A stretch of 64,000 bases of DNA, taken from NCBI GenBank assembly GCA_965230495.1, contig OZ246004.1:1302001-1366000 (forward strand). Reading direction: 5' to 3'. This document shows, piece by piece, positions 9,478-16,918 of this stretch. Both the position numbers and the translations under genes were made by a program. The notes under the pieces were generated by a model, which was not told the origin of the DNA, searched no databases, and saw nothing but the letters and a program-made list of their open reading frames with translations. The DNA is from JACJYM01 sp965230495 (GTDB lineage Bacteria > Bacteroidota > Bacteroidia > Chitinophagales > Saprospiraceae). Numbering within the stretch: position 1 is the first letter of the stretch; each line of letters starts with the position of its first letter.

Positions 9478-9957
9478 TTATTTATTATCGAATAATTCAT
9501 CAAGATATTTACTTCTTGTGCTTGATTTATAATTTTTATTACAATTTATCGTCCCACTTTGCATAATAGAGAGACAATTACCATTTCCATCAACTTCATC
9601 AAGATGTGATCTCAATAACAGACAGTGTCCCAGTTCATGAAAAATTACATACTCCCTATCTAGAAGACTGTTTGAATTCCAAAACTTGCTATCTATAACA
9701 ATCTCATTCGGTTTATTACTATTATGACTACATTGTCCTACAACACTCCGTCCTTGAATATCTTCAATTTGGGCAGTTAAATCACTTATATCAAGATCCA
9801 AGCCTCTTTCTCCAGCTTCTTGTATGAAATCCTCTATATATGGTCTAAGCTCATCTTCTATAACTACTTCCTCTTCTTTTGAGCACGATACCAACATCCC
9901 TATTGACACAACTAACAATAGTACTTTCTTAGTATAAACACGATTCATGATCACCAT
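9478..9957 (-). CDS. Putative zinc metalloprotease lipoprotein (HELGH) within sigma/anti-sigma operon
   Basis: The 159-residue protein has a lipoprotein signal (LVVSIGMLVSC, Cys25) and a metalloprotease-like zinc site H107-E-L-G-H111 with a third histidine at 118 (HELGHCLLLRSH). A later SIMQSG could act as a Met-turn. Such small HELGH lipoproteins occur in Bacteroidota without a defined substrate. Cysteines at 76, 112, 128 and 139 could form disulfides. A second start, ATG at 9948, gives a more typical signal peptide. It lies 42 bases after the sigma gene and 6 bases before fecR, an unusual place, which suggests a role in the signalling route or in handling the receptor ligand. Confidence 0.75.
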   Translation of the reverse strand: MVIMNRVYTKKVLLLVVSIGMLVSCSKEEEVVIEDELRPYIEDFIQEAGERGLDLDISDLTAQIEDIQGRSVVGQCSHNSNKPNEIVIDSKFWNSNSLLDREYVIFHELGHCLLLRSHLDEVDGNGNCLSIMQSGTINCNKNYKSSTRSKYLDELFDNK

Positions 9958-9999
9958 TTATATTAATAAGAGTAGCACTCATGTTTTGTACTCAGTATT

Positions 10000-10560
10000 T
10001 TAAATAAAAAAAAGTAAAAAGCCCAACATCCAAAGTTTCCGAACCTTGTTTAACGCAGAATTAGTAAGATTTCTAGCTGACTGATAACTTATATCCATTG
10101 CCTTACATATTGCGTCATAATCCATTTCCATGTAAAATTTTAAGTAAAGGATTTCTCTTTGTCTTGTAGACAATGAAGTCAGAACCTTGTCAAGTTTATT
10201 CTTTTTAGAGCTCTCGATTTCATTAAATATTAAAAATTCCTGAAAATTTGGTGAATCATCTCTTTTCTTAATTAACTCATCGGCGTCTGTGGTGGTTTTA
10301 TTCTTTTTTATAGAATCAATGATTCTTCTCCTTAATGAAATAGTTATATAAGCTCTTATATTGTCTGTATCTGATAAAGTCTCTCGTTTATTCCATAGAT
10401 AAACAAAAAGATCATGAATAGAATCTTCTACTAAGTGAATATCCGATGTTAACTTCTTACCATAATTATATAAATACTTGATTTCTCTTTGATATATCCT
10501 TTCCAAAGCCTGATGGTCTCCTCTCTGTAAATCACGCCATAAATCAATGTCTTGAAACAT
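10000..10560 (-). CDS. RNA polymerase ECF sigma factor, FecI/RpoE type
   Basis: The 186-residue protein has sigma region 2 (about residues 15-85, with HLVEDSIHDLFVYLWNKRE and NIRAYITISLRRRIID) and region 4 (about 120-175, with LSTRQREILYLKFYMEMDY and helix-turn-helix AICKAMDISYQSARNL). The C-terminus ends in a hydrophobic stretch LWMLGFLLFFI, as in several Bacteroidota members. It is first in the operon and is followed by the HELGH lipoprotein, FecR and TonB receptor genes, so it is expected to be held by FecR until the receptor signals. Targets are probably its own operon and perhaps the divergent repeat lipoprotein gene. Confidence 0.92.
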   Translation of the reverse strand: MFQDIDLWRDLQRGDHQALERIYQREIKYLYNYGKKLTSDIHLVEDSIHDLFVYLWNKRETLSDTDNIRAYITISLRRRIIDSIKKNKTTTDADELIKKRDDSPNFQEFLIFNEIESSKKNKLDKVLTSLSTRQREILYLKFYMEMDYDAICKAMDISYQSARNLTNSALNKVRKLWMLGFLLFFI

Positions 10561-10590
10561 ATTTTAAAAAAATTCAAATATTATTAAGTA

Positions 10591-10598
10591 CAAAAGTA
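10591..10598 (-). promoter_or_regulatory. Bacteroidota -7 promoter element upstream of the ECF sigma gene
   Basis: The minus strand reads TACTTTTG, an exact TAnnTTTG match, ending 30 bases before the sigma gene ATG. No well-spaced -33 TTTG was found, so only the -7 element is supported. Confidence 0.45.
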
Positions 10599-10654
10599 AA
10601 AACTCTCACTTATGTAAATGTATTCAAATTAGATTAACTATTAAATTATGAATT

Positions 10655-11584
10655 ATGATTAAGAAAATAAGTTTTTTGAGTTTATTATTTGCAATGTTCG
10701 GTATGTCATTAATAACGTCTTGTAGCACCGATGATCTTGATGATGAAAATATAGATTTTACCGAAAACTTTACCTATGATTTAGAAAAAAATGAAGGAGA
10801 AGCCAGAGAAAATGATTGCTTTGAACTAGTTTTCCCTATTAGTTTCACTATGCCTGATGGATCTATATTAGACGTAGAAGAAGATCAATCCATAAGAGAG
10901 CTCTTGAGTGAATGGAAAGAAAATAATCCTGATGTAGAAGGTAAGCCTGAATTAAATCTTCCAATTACTGTAATACTTAACGAAACAGGAGAAGAACTGG
11001 TTTTAAGTTCTCATGAAGAAATCAGAAATCTAAAGAAAGATTGTGGATTTGGTAAAGGTAAAGGTAAGCATGGTGGAAAGAGAAAGTGTTTTGAAATTCA
11101 ATTGCCTGTTAGCTTCACAACATCTGACGGATCAACAATAACGGTAGAAGAAGGACAATCTATTAAAGATGTTCTTAAAGAGTACAAGGAAAACAATCCT
11201 GATGTAGAAAGCAGGCCAGAGCTCAATTTTCCAATAACAGTCATACTCAAAGAAGATGGGTTAGAATTGGCAATAGACTCAGAAGAAGAATTAAAAGAGT
11301 TAAAGGAAGAGTGTCATGGCAAAAAAGGCAAGGGCCATAAAGAAAGATGCTTTGAGTTACAGCTTCCTGTAAGTTTTACTGCTGTCGATGGAACAATTAT
11401 CACTGTTGAGGAAGGCCAATCGATTAGAGAAGTCCTAAAGGCGTATAAAGAAAATAATCCCGATGTAGAAAGTAGACCTGAATTGAATTTTCCGGTAACG
11501 GTTGTACTAAAAGAGGATGGATCGGAGATAGAAGTAAATTCCGAAGATGAACTTAGAGAGTTAAAAGACAATTGTGAAGACTAG
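10655..11584 (+). CDS. Lipoprotein with three cysteine-bracketed repeats
   Basis: The 309-residue protein has a signal peptide with lipobox (SLITSC, Cys23), an acidic linker, and three copies of a 76-residue module at residues 55-130, 145-220 and 232-307. Each begins with C-F-E, ends with a Cys, and contains PxSFT, DG, VEEgQSI, KENNPDVE and LxxPxTVxL, ending with a DG/E and a second acidic helix. The paired end cysteines suggest one disulfide per module. The links between modules are rich in Gly, Lys and His (GKGKGKHGGKRK, HGKKGKGHKER) while the modules are acidic. No function is known to me. It is divergent from the ECF sigma operon across 94 bases and is a plausible regulon member or partner. 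Confidence 0.8.
   Translation: MIKKISFLSLLFAMFGMSLITSCSTDDLDDENIDFTENFTYDLEKNEGEARENDCFELVFPISFTMPDGSILDVEEDQSIRELLSEWKENNPDVEGKPELNLPITVILNETGEELVLSSHEEIRNLKKDCGFGKGKGKHGGKRKCFEIQLPVSFTTSDGSTITVEEGQSIKDVLKEYKENNPDVESRPELNFPITVILKEDGLELAIDSEEELKELKEECHGKKGKGHKERCFELQLPVSFTAVDGTIITVEEGQSIREVLKAYKENNPDVESRPELNFPVTVVLKEDGSEIEVNSEDELRELKDNCED
10817..11575 (+). repeat. Three tandem in-frame repeats of about 228 bp inside the lipoprotein gene
   Basis: Units are at 10817-11044, 11087-11314 and 11348-11575, separated by 42 and 33 bp. Units 2 and 3 are closer to each other than to unit 1, for example both encode KENNPDVESRPELNF where unit 1 has VEGKPELNL. This suggests a recent second duplication. 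Copy number could vary between strains by recombination. Confidence 0.8.
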
Positions 11585-11600
11585 TTGTTAATTAATTTTT

Positions 11601-11625
11601 GTCCACAGGATGGTTTCCTGTGGGC
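11601..11625. terminator. Hairpin between convergent lipoprotein and flippase genes
   Basis: A 10-bp stem (11601-11610 with 11616-11625, one G-T pair) with a 5-base loop sits 16 bases after the lipoprotein stop and next to the flippase stop at 11627. The 3' side is T-rich but without a pure T-run. It probably ends transcription from one or both sides. Confidence 0.5.
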
Positions 11626-11626
11626 A

Positions 11627-13111
11627 TTATTTGATTTTACTAAGAATATTACCTATTAATTGATCTGACTCCTTGGTAACTTTAAATACTTTGATAACCA
11701 TTATTGTGAGAATCGTAACCACTCCCCCATTAATCAAAATATCTATTAATGGATGTACATCTACCTGTAAATAAAAAACCACAGGAAATATCAGTATCAG
11801 CATAAACAATATCTTTAATGTCGCAATACTGAAAGGATGTATACCAAATTTTAAATATATAAAAACAACTTTCATCAAGTTAAATATCACCAAAGCTAGT
11901 ACAGTAGCAATGGCCGCTCCTTTTATGCCATATTCATTAATCAAATAGTAGTTCAAGAAAATATTAGAAAGCCCCAAAAGCAATATGAAAAATAAATTAT
12001 ACTTGTAATACTTTGAATAATTAATAATAGCACCGTTGACACTAGTAAGCATATCGATTAATTTTCCTGCCCCCAAAAAGTAAAAAACAATCATTCCTCC
12101 TACCAAGCCCTCCGGATCTGAGGACAATTGAAATAAGTCCGGTAAACAAATAACCATACAGGTGTACAGATATCCGCCAATTAAAAATAAATTGGCCGAA
12201 GAAGTCTTATATACTTCTTCAATATGCTTAAGATTACTTCGCTCTATTGCCTCAGAAATAATGGGATTTGAGATTCTATAGATTGAATTAGTTGGAATAG
12301 CTATTACATTAGACATAAAATAAACGATTGTATACAAGCCATTTGAAGCATACCCTAATATTAAAGGAATCATAACAGTATCCAATCTGTTCGTAAGCTG
12401 ACTACCCAAACTAGATAACGAAGAAAAAACAAAATAGCTTTTGATAGATTTATATTTTGATTTTATTATCTGTTTGTTCCAACTAAACTTAAGTCCTTTA
12501 AGTTTAGCCAGATATATGAGTAAAACAACTACTGATATAGCATAAAAAAGCGGTATTAACCAAGCAAATTCTCCTCTAGTTATTACACCTCCAAGACACA
12601 GTAAAAATATAGAAGGTAAAAATATCTTATATCCAAAATCAGTTATTAAACTTGGTATTACGATTCTTCGAAAATTAGATATGTAAGGAATTAACCAACC
12701 TAAAAAGCCTAATAGGACGATTAAACTAAGTACAATAAACTCATTATTCCTTAAAATCTGAGAATTCATTTTACTCCAATCTACCAGTTGATAAAAACTG
12801 TCTTTAAAAAGAAAATACATGCCTAGAAAAAAAAGTATGCTTATGATATAAATCATAAAGATCATACTCAAGAACCCATTATTATGATTGTCATTAGTTT
12901 TGAACTCTCGAAAAAACCTTATGACTACACTTCCTATACCGAATGTGGCTAAAGGTAGAAGAAGATATGATAGACTAACGAGCATTTGGGCATAGCCGTA
13001 TAAATCTTTATCCCTCGAATAAATAAAAAGCATGCTAACACCTCCAATTAAAGCTCCTATGAGATTGACTATAGAATATTTAATTGATTGTCTTTGAATA
13101 ATACCCATCAT
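11627..13111 (-). CDS. Polysaccharide flippase (Wzx/MATE-like oligosaccharide transporter)
   Basis: The 494-residue integral membrane protein has about 12-14 hydrophobic helices and the N-terminal pattern of the polysaccharide biosynthesis/MurJ-like exporter superfamily (RQSIKYSIVNLIGALIGGVSML start, then RFFREF near residue 65 and SLGSQLTNRLDTVMIPLILG in the middle). It would flip a lipid-linked glycan unit across the inner membrane. It is read away from the adjacent nonulosonic-acid operon and probably serves the same glycan. No membrane-bound polymerase gene is visible nearby. Confidence 0.85.
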   Translation of the reverse strand: MMGIIQRQSIKYSIVNLIGALIGGVSMLFIYSRDKDLYGYAQMLVSLSYLLLPLATFGIGSVVIRFFREFKTNDNHNNGFLSMIFMIYIISILFFLGMYFLFKDSFYQLVDWSKMNSQILRNNEFIVLSLIVLLGFLGWLIPYISNFRRIVIPSLITDFGYKIFLPSIFLLCLGGVITRGEFAWLIPLFYAISVVVLLIYLAKLKGLKFSWNKQIIKSKYKSIKSYFVFSSLSSLGSQLTNRLDTVMIPLILGYASNGLYTIVYFMSNVIAIPTNSIYRISNPIISEAIERSNLKHIEEVYKTSSANLFLIGGYLYTCMVICLPDLFQLSSDPEGLVGGMIVFYFLGAGKLIDMLTSVNGAIINYSKYYKYNLFFILLLGLSNIFLNYYLINEYGIKGAAIATVLALVIFNLMKVVFIYLKFGIHPFSIATLKILFMLILIFPVVFYLQVDVHPLIDILINGGVVTILTIMVIKVFKVTKESDQLIGNILSKIK

Positions 13112-13171
13112 GACAAATTTGACGGTTTTTGAAATAAATTTCTAATTATCATTCATTCTTAACAAAATTTA

Positions 13172-13200
13172 TTGTTTAACCATAGTAAAATTTATCTTTG
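13172..13200 (+). promoter_or_regulatory. Promoter of the surface-glycan operon
   Basis: A TTG at 13172-13174 and an exact TAnnTTTG (TATCTTTG, 13193-13200) are separated by 18 bases, matching the Bacteroidota -33/-7 layout. The expected transcript start is near 13205-13208. This would exclude a TTG start at 13198 for the first gene and favour TTG 13210 on an almost leaderless mRNA. Confidence 0.5.
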
Positions 13201-13887
13201 CTGCAAAAATTGGTAGGAGCTATAATATACAGTCGAGCCGATTCTAAAAGGCTACCGAACAAGTGTTTTTTAAAAATACACAACATGTATCTATTTGAAT
13301 ACATTTATAAAGTAGCCGATAAACTTAAGGATGTTGAAGTAATTCTTGCAACTACTAAAAGGAAATGTGATGATGAACTCAGCGAATTGGGTAAAACTTT
13401 AAATTTTAACGTTTACAGAGGGGAATATGAAGATATAGCAAAGAGAACTATTGATTGTGCCAACTACTATGGTCTGGACAATATTATAAGGTTAAATGGT
13501 GATAGTCCTTTTCTTAATTTACCACTTTTAAACAGTGGAATAAAAGTTCATCTTTCTCGAGAAGCACAGTTTACCTCGAACCTCTTCAATAGGAAATACC
13601 CTTATGGAATTAGTTGTGAAATACTAAGTACAAATTATTTAAAAGATGTGTATCCTAAGATGAATTTTCAAGAAAAGGAACATTTTACATCTTATTTATA
13701 TAAAAATGTAAAAGCAATTAAAAATAGTGAATCACTTGAATTAGATATAGATTTGTCCAAATACAGGTTAACAATTGATACACAGGAAGACTATCAAAAC
13801 GTAAAAAAAGTTATCAATCGATTTAAATACCAACTGGTTAACAAAATCGATATTAAGGAATTAATAAAGAAAATATATAATGATTAA
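13198..13887 (+). CDS. SpsF/NeuA-like cytidylyltransferase
   Basis: The 229-residue protein starts with the nucleotidyltransferase signature GAIIYSRADSKRLPNK (family form: QARMxSxRLPxK) and has RLNGDSPFLN, the metal-binding part of CMP-sugar synthetases. Next to a NeuB-type synthase, the likely reaction is activation of a nonulosonic acid with CTP. No ATG is available. TTG at 13198 and TTG at 13210 are the candidate starts, and the -7 promoter element overlaps the first. It overlaps the next gene by 8 bases and is the first of six coupled genes. Confidence 0.82.
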   Translation: MLQKLVGAIIYSRADSKRLPNKCFLKIHNMYLFEYIYKVADKLKDVEVILATTKRKCDDELSELGKTLNFNVYRGEYEDIAKRTIDCANYYGLDNIIRLNGDSPFLNLPLLNSGIKVHLSREAQFTSNLFNRKYPYGISCEILSTNYLKDVYPKMNFQEKEHFTSYLYKNVKAIKNSESLELDIDLSKYRLTIDTQEDYQNVKKVINRFKYQLVNKIDIKELIKKIYND

Positions 13888-14953
13888 TTTATACTCAATA
13901 AGACCTAAGGGATTTAATGTTGGAAATGATGTAATCTATATTGCAATTCAACATTTTATTAGAGAAGCGTTTAAAAATCAAGAGTTCAATCTGATTTCTC
14001 TTCCTGCTACAAACAAGTATGAGTCGAACAAAAAAGCAGGTTTCACTAAATCTACAATCTATGAAATAAACCAATTTGGTAACGGTGTAATACTTGGTGG
14101 TGGAAATCTTTATGAAAATGGAGAAATAGACGTTGATCCAATAGCAATGAAAGCTCTGGATAAACCATTAATGATTTTTAGTGTTTCAAGAGGAAAAATT
14201 TATAACAAAAAACTTGACTTAGTTGATCGAACGGATGTCATATCAGATGGAAAGTTAAAGTTATTAAATGAAAAGGCTTATATCTCAATGTCAAGGGATG
14301 CTGCAACAACAGAACATATTTCAAATCTAGGTTTAAACACTGTTAATGGAGCATGTCCTACTTTATTTTTGAATGAAGTACCTCAACATCAGGTTCCAGT
14401 GAATCAAAATTTAAAAACTGATTGTCTTATTTCAATAAGAACTCCTAACTTGATGTCTGTACCACCAATTTTTCAATACAAGTTGCAGGATCAATTAAAA
14501 GAAATGATAAGTTTCCTTAAGGAAAACGGTTATAAAAATATTAAAATATTATGCCATGATCATCGTGATATTCCCTTTGCTGATTCTTTTGAAAACATAG
14601 AATTTTTATACACCGATGATGTATACACTTTTATATCCTTATTAAAAAATACTCGTTTAAATATTACTTTTCGTCTACATTCTTTTATTCCTTGTTTAGC
14701 TTTAGGGATTCCTGCGATTAAAGTTAGTTATGATCAAAGGGCAATAAGCTTGTTGGACACAATTAAGATGGATGAATGGAATATAAACTACCTTTTTGAT
14801 GATGTTGTTCAAGAAGTTAAGCATAGAGTTAAAAATATCCAAGAGTTGGAAAAAATTAAATCGGACTTAAATAAAAGTCACTGGCCAAAAATAAAAGAAA
14901 TTATTCGAGGTAATTGTAAATCCTTTTCTGAAAAAGTAATCGCACAAAGATGA
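13880..14953 (+). CDS. Polysaccharide pyruvyltransferase family protein
   Basis: The 357-residue protein fits the pyruvyltransferase family PF04230: NVGNDV-like start (GFNVGNDVIYIAIQHFI), GNGVILGGGNLYENG near residue 70, and NITFRLHSFIPCLALGIPAI near 260. Members add a pyruvate ketal from phosphoenolpyruvate to a sugar, although some relatives are glycosyltransferases with the same GT-B fold. The position between the cytidylyltransferase and NeuB genes suggests a substrate in the same glycan. The start overlaps the previous stop, and the end shares ATGA with the next gene. Confidence 0.8.
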   Translation: MINLYSIRPKGFNVGNDVIYIAIQHFIREAFKNQEFNLISLPATNKYESNKKAGFTKSTIYEINQFGNGVILGGGNLYENGEIDVDPIAMKALDKPLMIFSVSRGKIYNKKLDLVDRTDVISDGKLKLLNEKAYISMSRDAATTEHISNLGLNTVNGACPTLFLNEVPQHQVPVNQNLKTDCLISIRTPNLMSVPPIFQYKLQDQLKEMISFLKENGYKNIKILCHDHRDIPFADSFENIEFLYTDDVYTFISLLKNTRLNITFRLHSFIPCLALGIPAIKVSYDQRAISLLDTIKMDEWNINYLFDDVVQEVKHRVKNIQELEKIKSDLNKSHWPKIKEIIRGNCKSFSEKVIAQR

Positions 14954-15948
14954 GTAACATTCACATAATTGGAGAAGCTGGTGTAAATCATAATGGAAAC
15001 TTAGATAATGCTCTTCTTCTAGTAGATATCGCTCAGGAATGCGGAGCCGACTCCGTCAAGTTTCAAATAATAAATCCATGGGGTCTCTATTTACCAGGAA
15101 AATATAAGTATGGACATTATGACATTGAAAAAGTCATTGAAATGCGTTTTTCAACAGTATTTAGTGATGAAGAATATATTCGCATTTACAATTATGCTAA
15201 TGAAAAAAACATTGGTTTTTCGGCTTCTATTTTCGATAGTCAAGGAATAGAGCTACTTCTTAAAATGAATCCACCTTACATCAAAATAGCCTCTACTGAT
15301 CTTAACAATCATCAATTATTAGAACAAGTAGCAGAAACGGGTAAAAAAATAATTTTATCTACAGGTATGTCTGATTTAAGTGAAATTGAGGAGAGTTTGA
15401 ATATAGTTGCTAAGAAAACGAATGATATTATTTTGTTACACTGCGTCTCCATTTACCCGGCACCTTTGGAAAAAACAAACCTATCCTTCATTAGCACTTT
15501 GCAAGAAAAGTTTGGTTTCGAAGTAGGTTTTTCAGATCATACTAGAACCAATGAAGCATCAATAGCTGCTTATATGCTTGGAGCAAGATGGTTTGAAAAA
15601 CACTACACCTTTGATAATTCATTAGAAGGATTTGATCACAAACACGCTCAAAGTCAAGATGAATTTAAATCCTACATCAATGCTCTTAGATCTTTAGAAT
15701 TATCTTTGAAGAAAAAGAATCAGAAAGTATCACCGGATGAAGCCTATACCGCTCAAAGAGCTCGAAGGTCTTTATATGCGAAAAAAGATTTAAAGGCAGG
15801 AGACATTATAAAATCTGAAGATATATTAGTTGTAAGACCAAGCAACATTATGAAAGCCAATGAAATTGATTTAGTTATTGGCTCTAAACTTGTTACAGAC
15901 ATTTCTCAGCATCAACCTTTTAACCCAAACCAGTTTGAAAGAAGTTAA
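14950..15948 (+). CDS. N-acetylneuraminate synthase-like nonulosonic acid synthase
   Basis: The 332-residue protein has a NeuB TIM barrel and a C-terminal SAF (antifreeze-like) domain. Motifs in order are GEAGVNHNGN, DSVKFQ, KIASTDLNNHQLLE, ILSTGMSDL, LLHCVSIYPAP, GFSDHT and EKHYTFD, followed from about residue 265 by RSLYAKKDLKAGDIIKSED. The family condenses phosphoenolpyruvate with a six-carbon amino sugar to give sialic, legionaminic or pseudaminic-type acids. Which product is made cannot be read from sequence. The start codon overlaps the previous stop in ATGA. Confidence 0.92.
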   Translation: MSNIHIIGEAGVNHNGNLDNALLLVDIAQECGADSVKFQIINPWGLYLPGKYKYGHYDIEKVIEMRFSTVFSDEEYIRIYNYANEKNIGFSASIFDSQGIELLLKMNPPYIKIASTDLNNHQLLEQVAETGKKIILSTGMSDLSEIEESLNIVAKKTNDIILLHCVSIYPAPLEKTNLSFISTLQEKFGFEVGFSDHTRTNEASIAAYMLGARWFEKHYTFDNSLEGFDHKHAQSQDEFKSYINALRSLELSLKKKNQKVSPDEAYTAQRARRSLYAKKDLKAGDIIKSEDILVVRPSNIMKANEIDLVIGSKLVTDISQHQPFNPNQFERS

Positions 15949-16918
15949 TATTTTAGTCGTCTGTAAGGCTGGTATTAGAATTGGCCTTGGCCATTTTTAT
16001 CGTTCAAAGGCCTTAGTCGAAATATTTATTGATAACGGGTTTCACGATGTTTCTTTCGTATTGATAGGAAATAAAAATTACTATATAGAAGATTCTTCTC
16101 AGCCTATAAAATATACGTATTTAAAAGATGAAAGAAGTTTCTCTTTTACTGAAACTTATGATTTTATATTTCTCGATGCGTTAGAAATATCAGATAGTTT
16201 ATTCGCGTCCTTTCGTAAAAAGTCTAAGACTATTATTAGCATATCTCCTATCTTTAATCAATTGTCAAATGTTGATGCATTAATTCATAGGACAAAGTAT
16301 ATTCCTAATAATAATATTCCTGATAGTGTGCAAATATTTGCTGGCTTAAAGTATTCAATCGTAAGGAAACAATGCCATAAAATAAGTCCTAGCTTATATC
16401 AAGAAAACTTAAAAAGCGATATACCTAGCATTGCAATAAGCATGGGTGGTACAGATGCGGCTAATATCACATTAAAGATACTACAATGTATTAAATCGAT
16501 TGAAACTCCGTTTGTTATTTGGATTTTGTTAGGAGATGGCTATGAACATTCTTATGAATTACTGGCAAAAGAAATAGCAAATTGCACTACACATGAGTTT
16601 TTATTAGTTAGATCTAATAGATCAATTTGGAAAATATTAGAAAGATGCACCTTAGCTATCTTGGCTGGAGGAGTCACTTCTTATGAGGCAGCATATTGTG
16701 GACTCCCTGCAATTAATATTCTTCGTGATAAATCGAGATATTATCTTGTAAAAGAGCTTGAAGAAGAAAAATTATGTTTAGCTACATGTTTTGAAATAAA
16801 AGATTTACCTAAGCTATTACTCAGATACGTTTTCGATAGAAAAAGATTGATTCAGATTAATTCTCAGGGTTTTGAACTAGGAAAGAATGAAGTAATTAAG
16901 TTATTGCAAACTTTATGA
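15935..16918 (+). CDS. PseG/SpsG-like UDP-sugar hydrolase or glycosyltransferase
   Basis: The 327-residue product (TTG start at 15935, overlapping the NeuB stop by 14 bases) has the GT-B fold of PseG/SpsG. The nucleotide-sugar loop is GIRIGLGHFYRSKAL near the N-terminus, and LAILAGGVTSYEAAYCGLP lies in the C-terminal half. PseG removes UDP from a 2,4-diacetamido sugar before NeuB-type condensation, so this gene would complete the pathway next to its synthase. A longer frame from 15878 would overlap NeuB by 71 bases and lacks the family N-terminus. Exact substrate unknown. Confidence 0.8.
   Translation: MKEVNILVVCKAGIRIGLGHFYRSKALVEIFIDNGFHDVSFVLIGNKNYYIEDSSQPIKYTYLKDERSFSFTETYDFIFLDALEISDSLFASFRKKSKTIISISPIFNQLSNVDALIHRTKYIPNNNIPDSVQIFAGLKYSIVRKQCHKISPSLYQENLKSDIPSIAISMGGTDAANITLKILQCIKSIETPFVIWILLGDGYEHSYELLAKEIANCTTHEFLLVRSNRSIWKILERCTLAILAGGVTSYEAAYCGLPAINILRDKSRYYLVKELEEEKLCLATCFEIKDLPKLLLRYVFDRKRLIQINSQGFELGKNEVIKLLQTL

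Noticed and set aside
10817..11575. CRISPR-like or mobile repeat
   Set aside because: The repeats are long, in frame and protein-coding, with linkers and no spacers.
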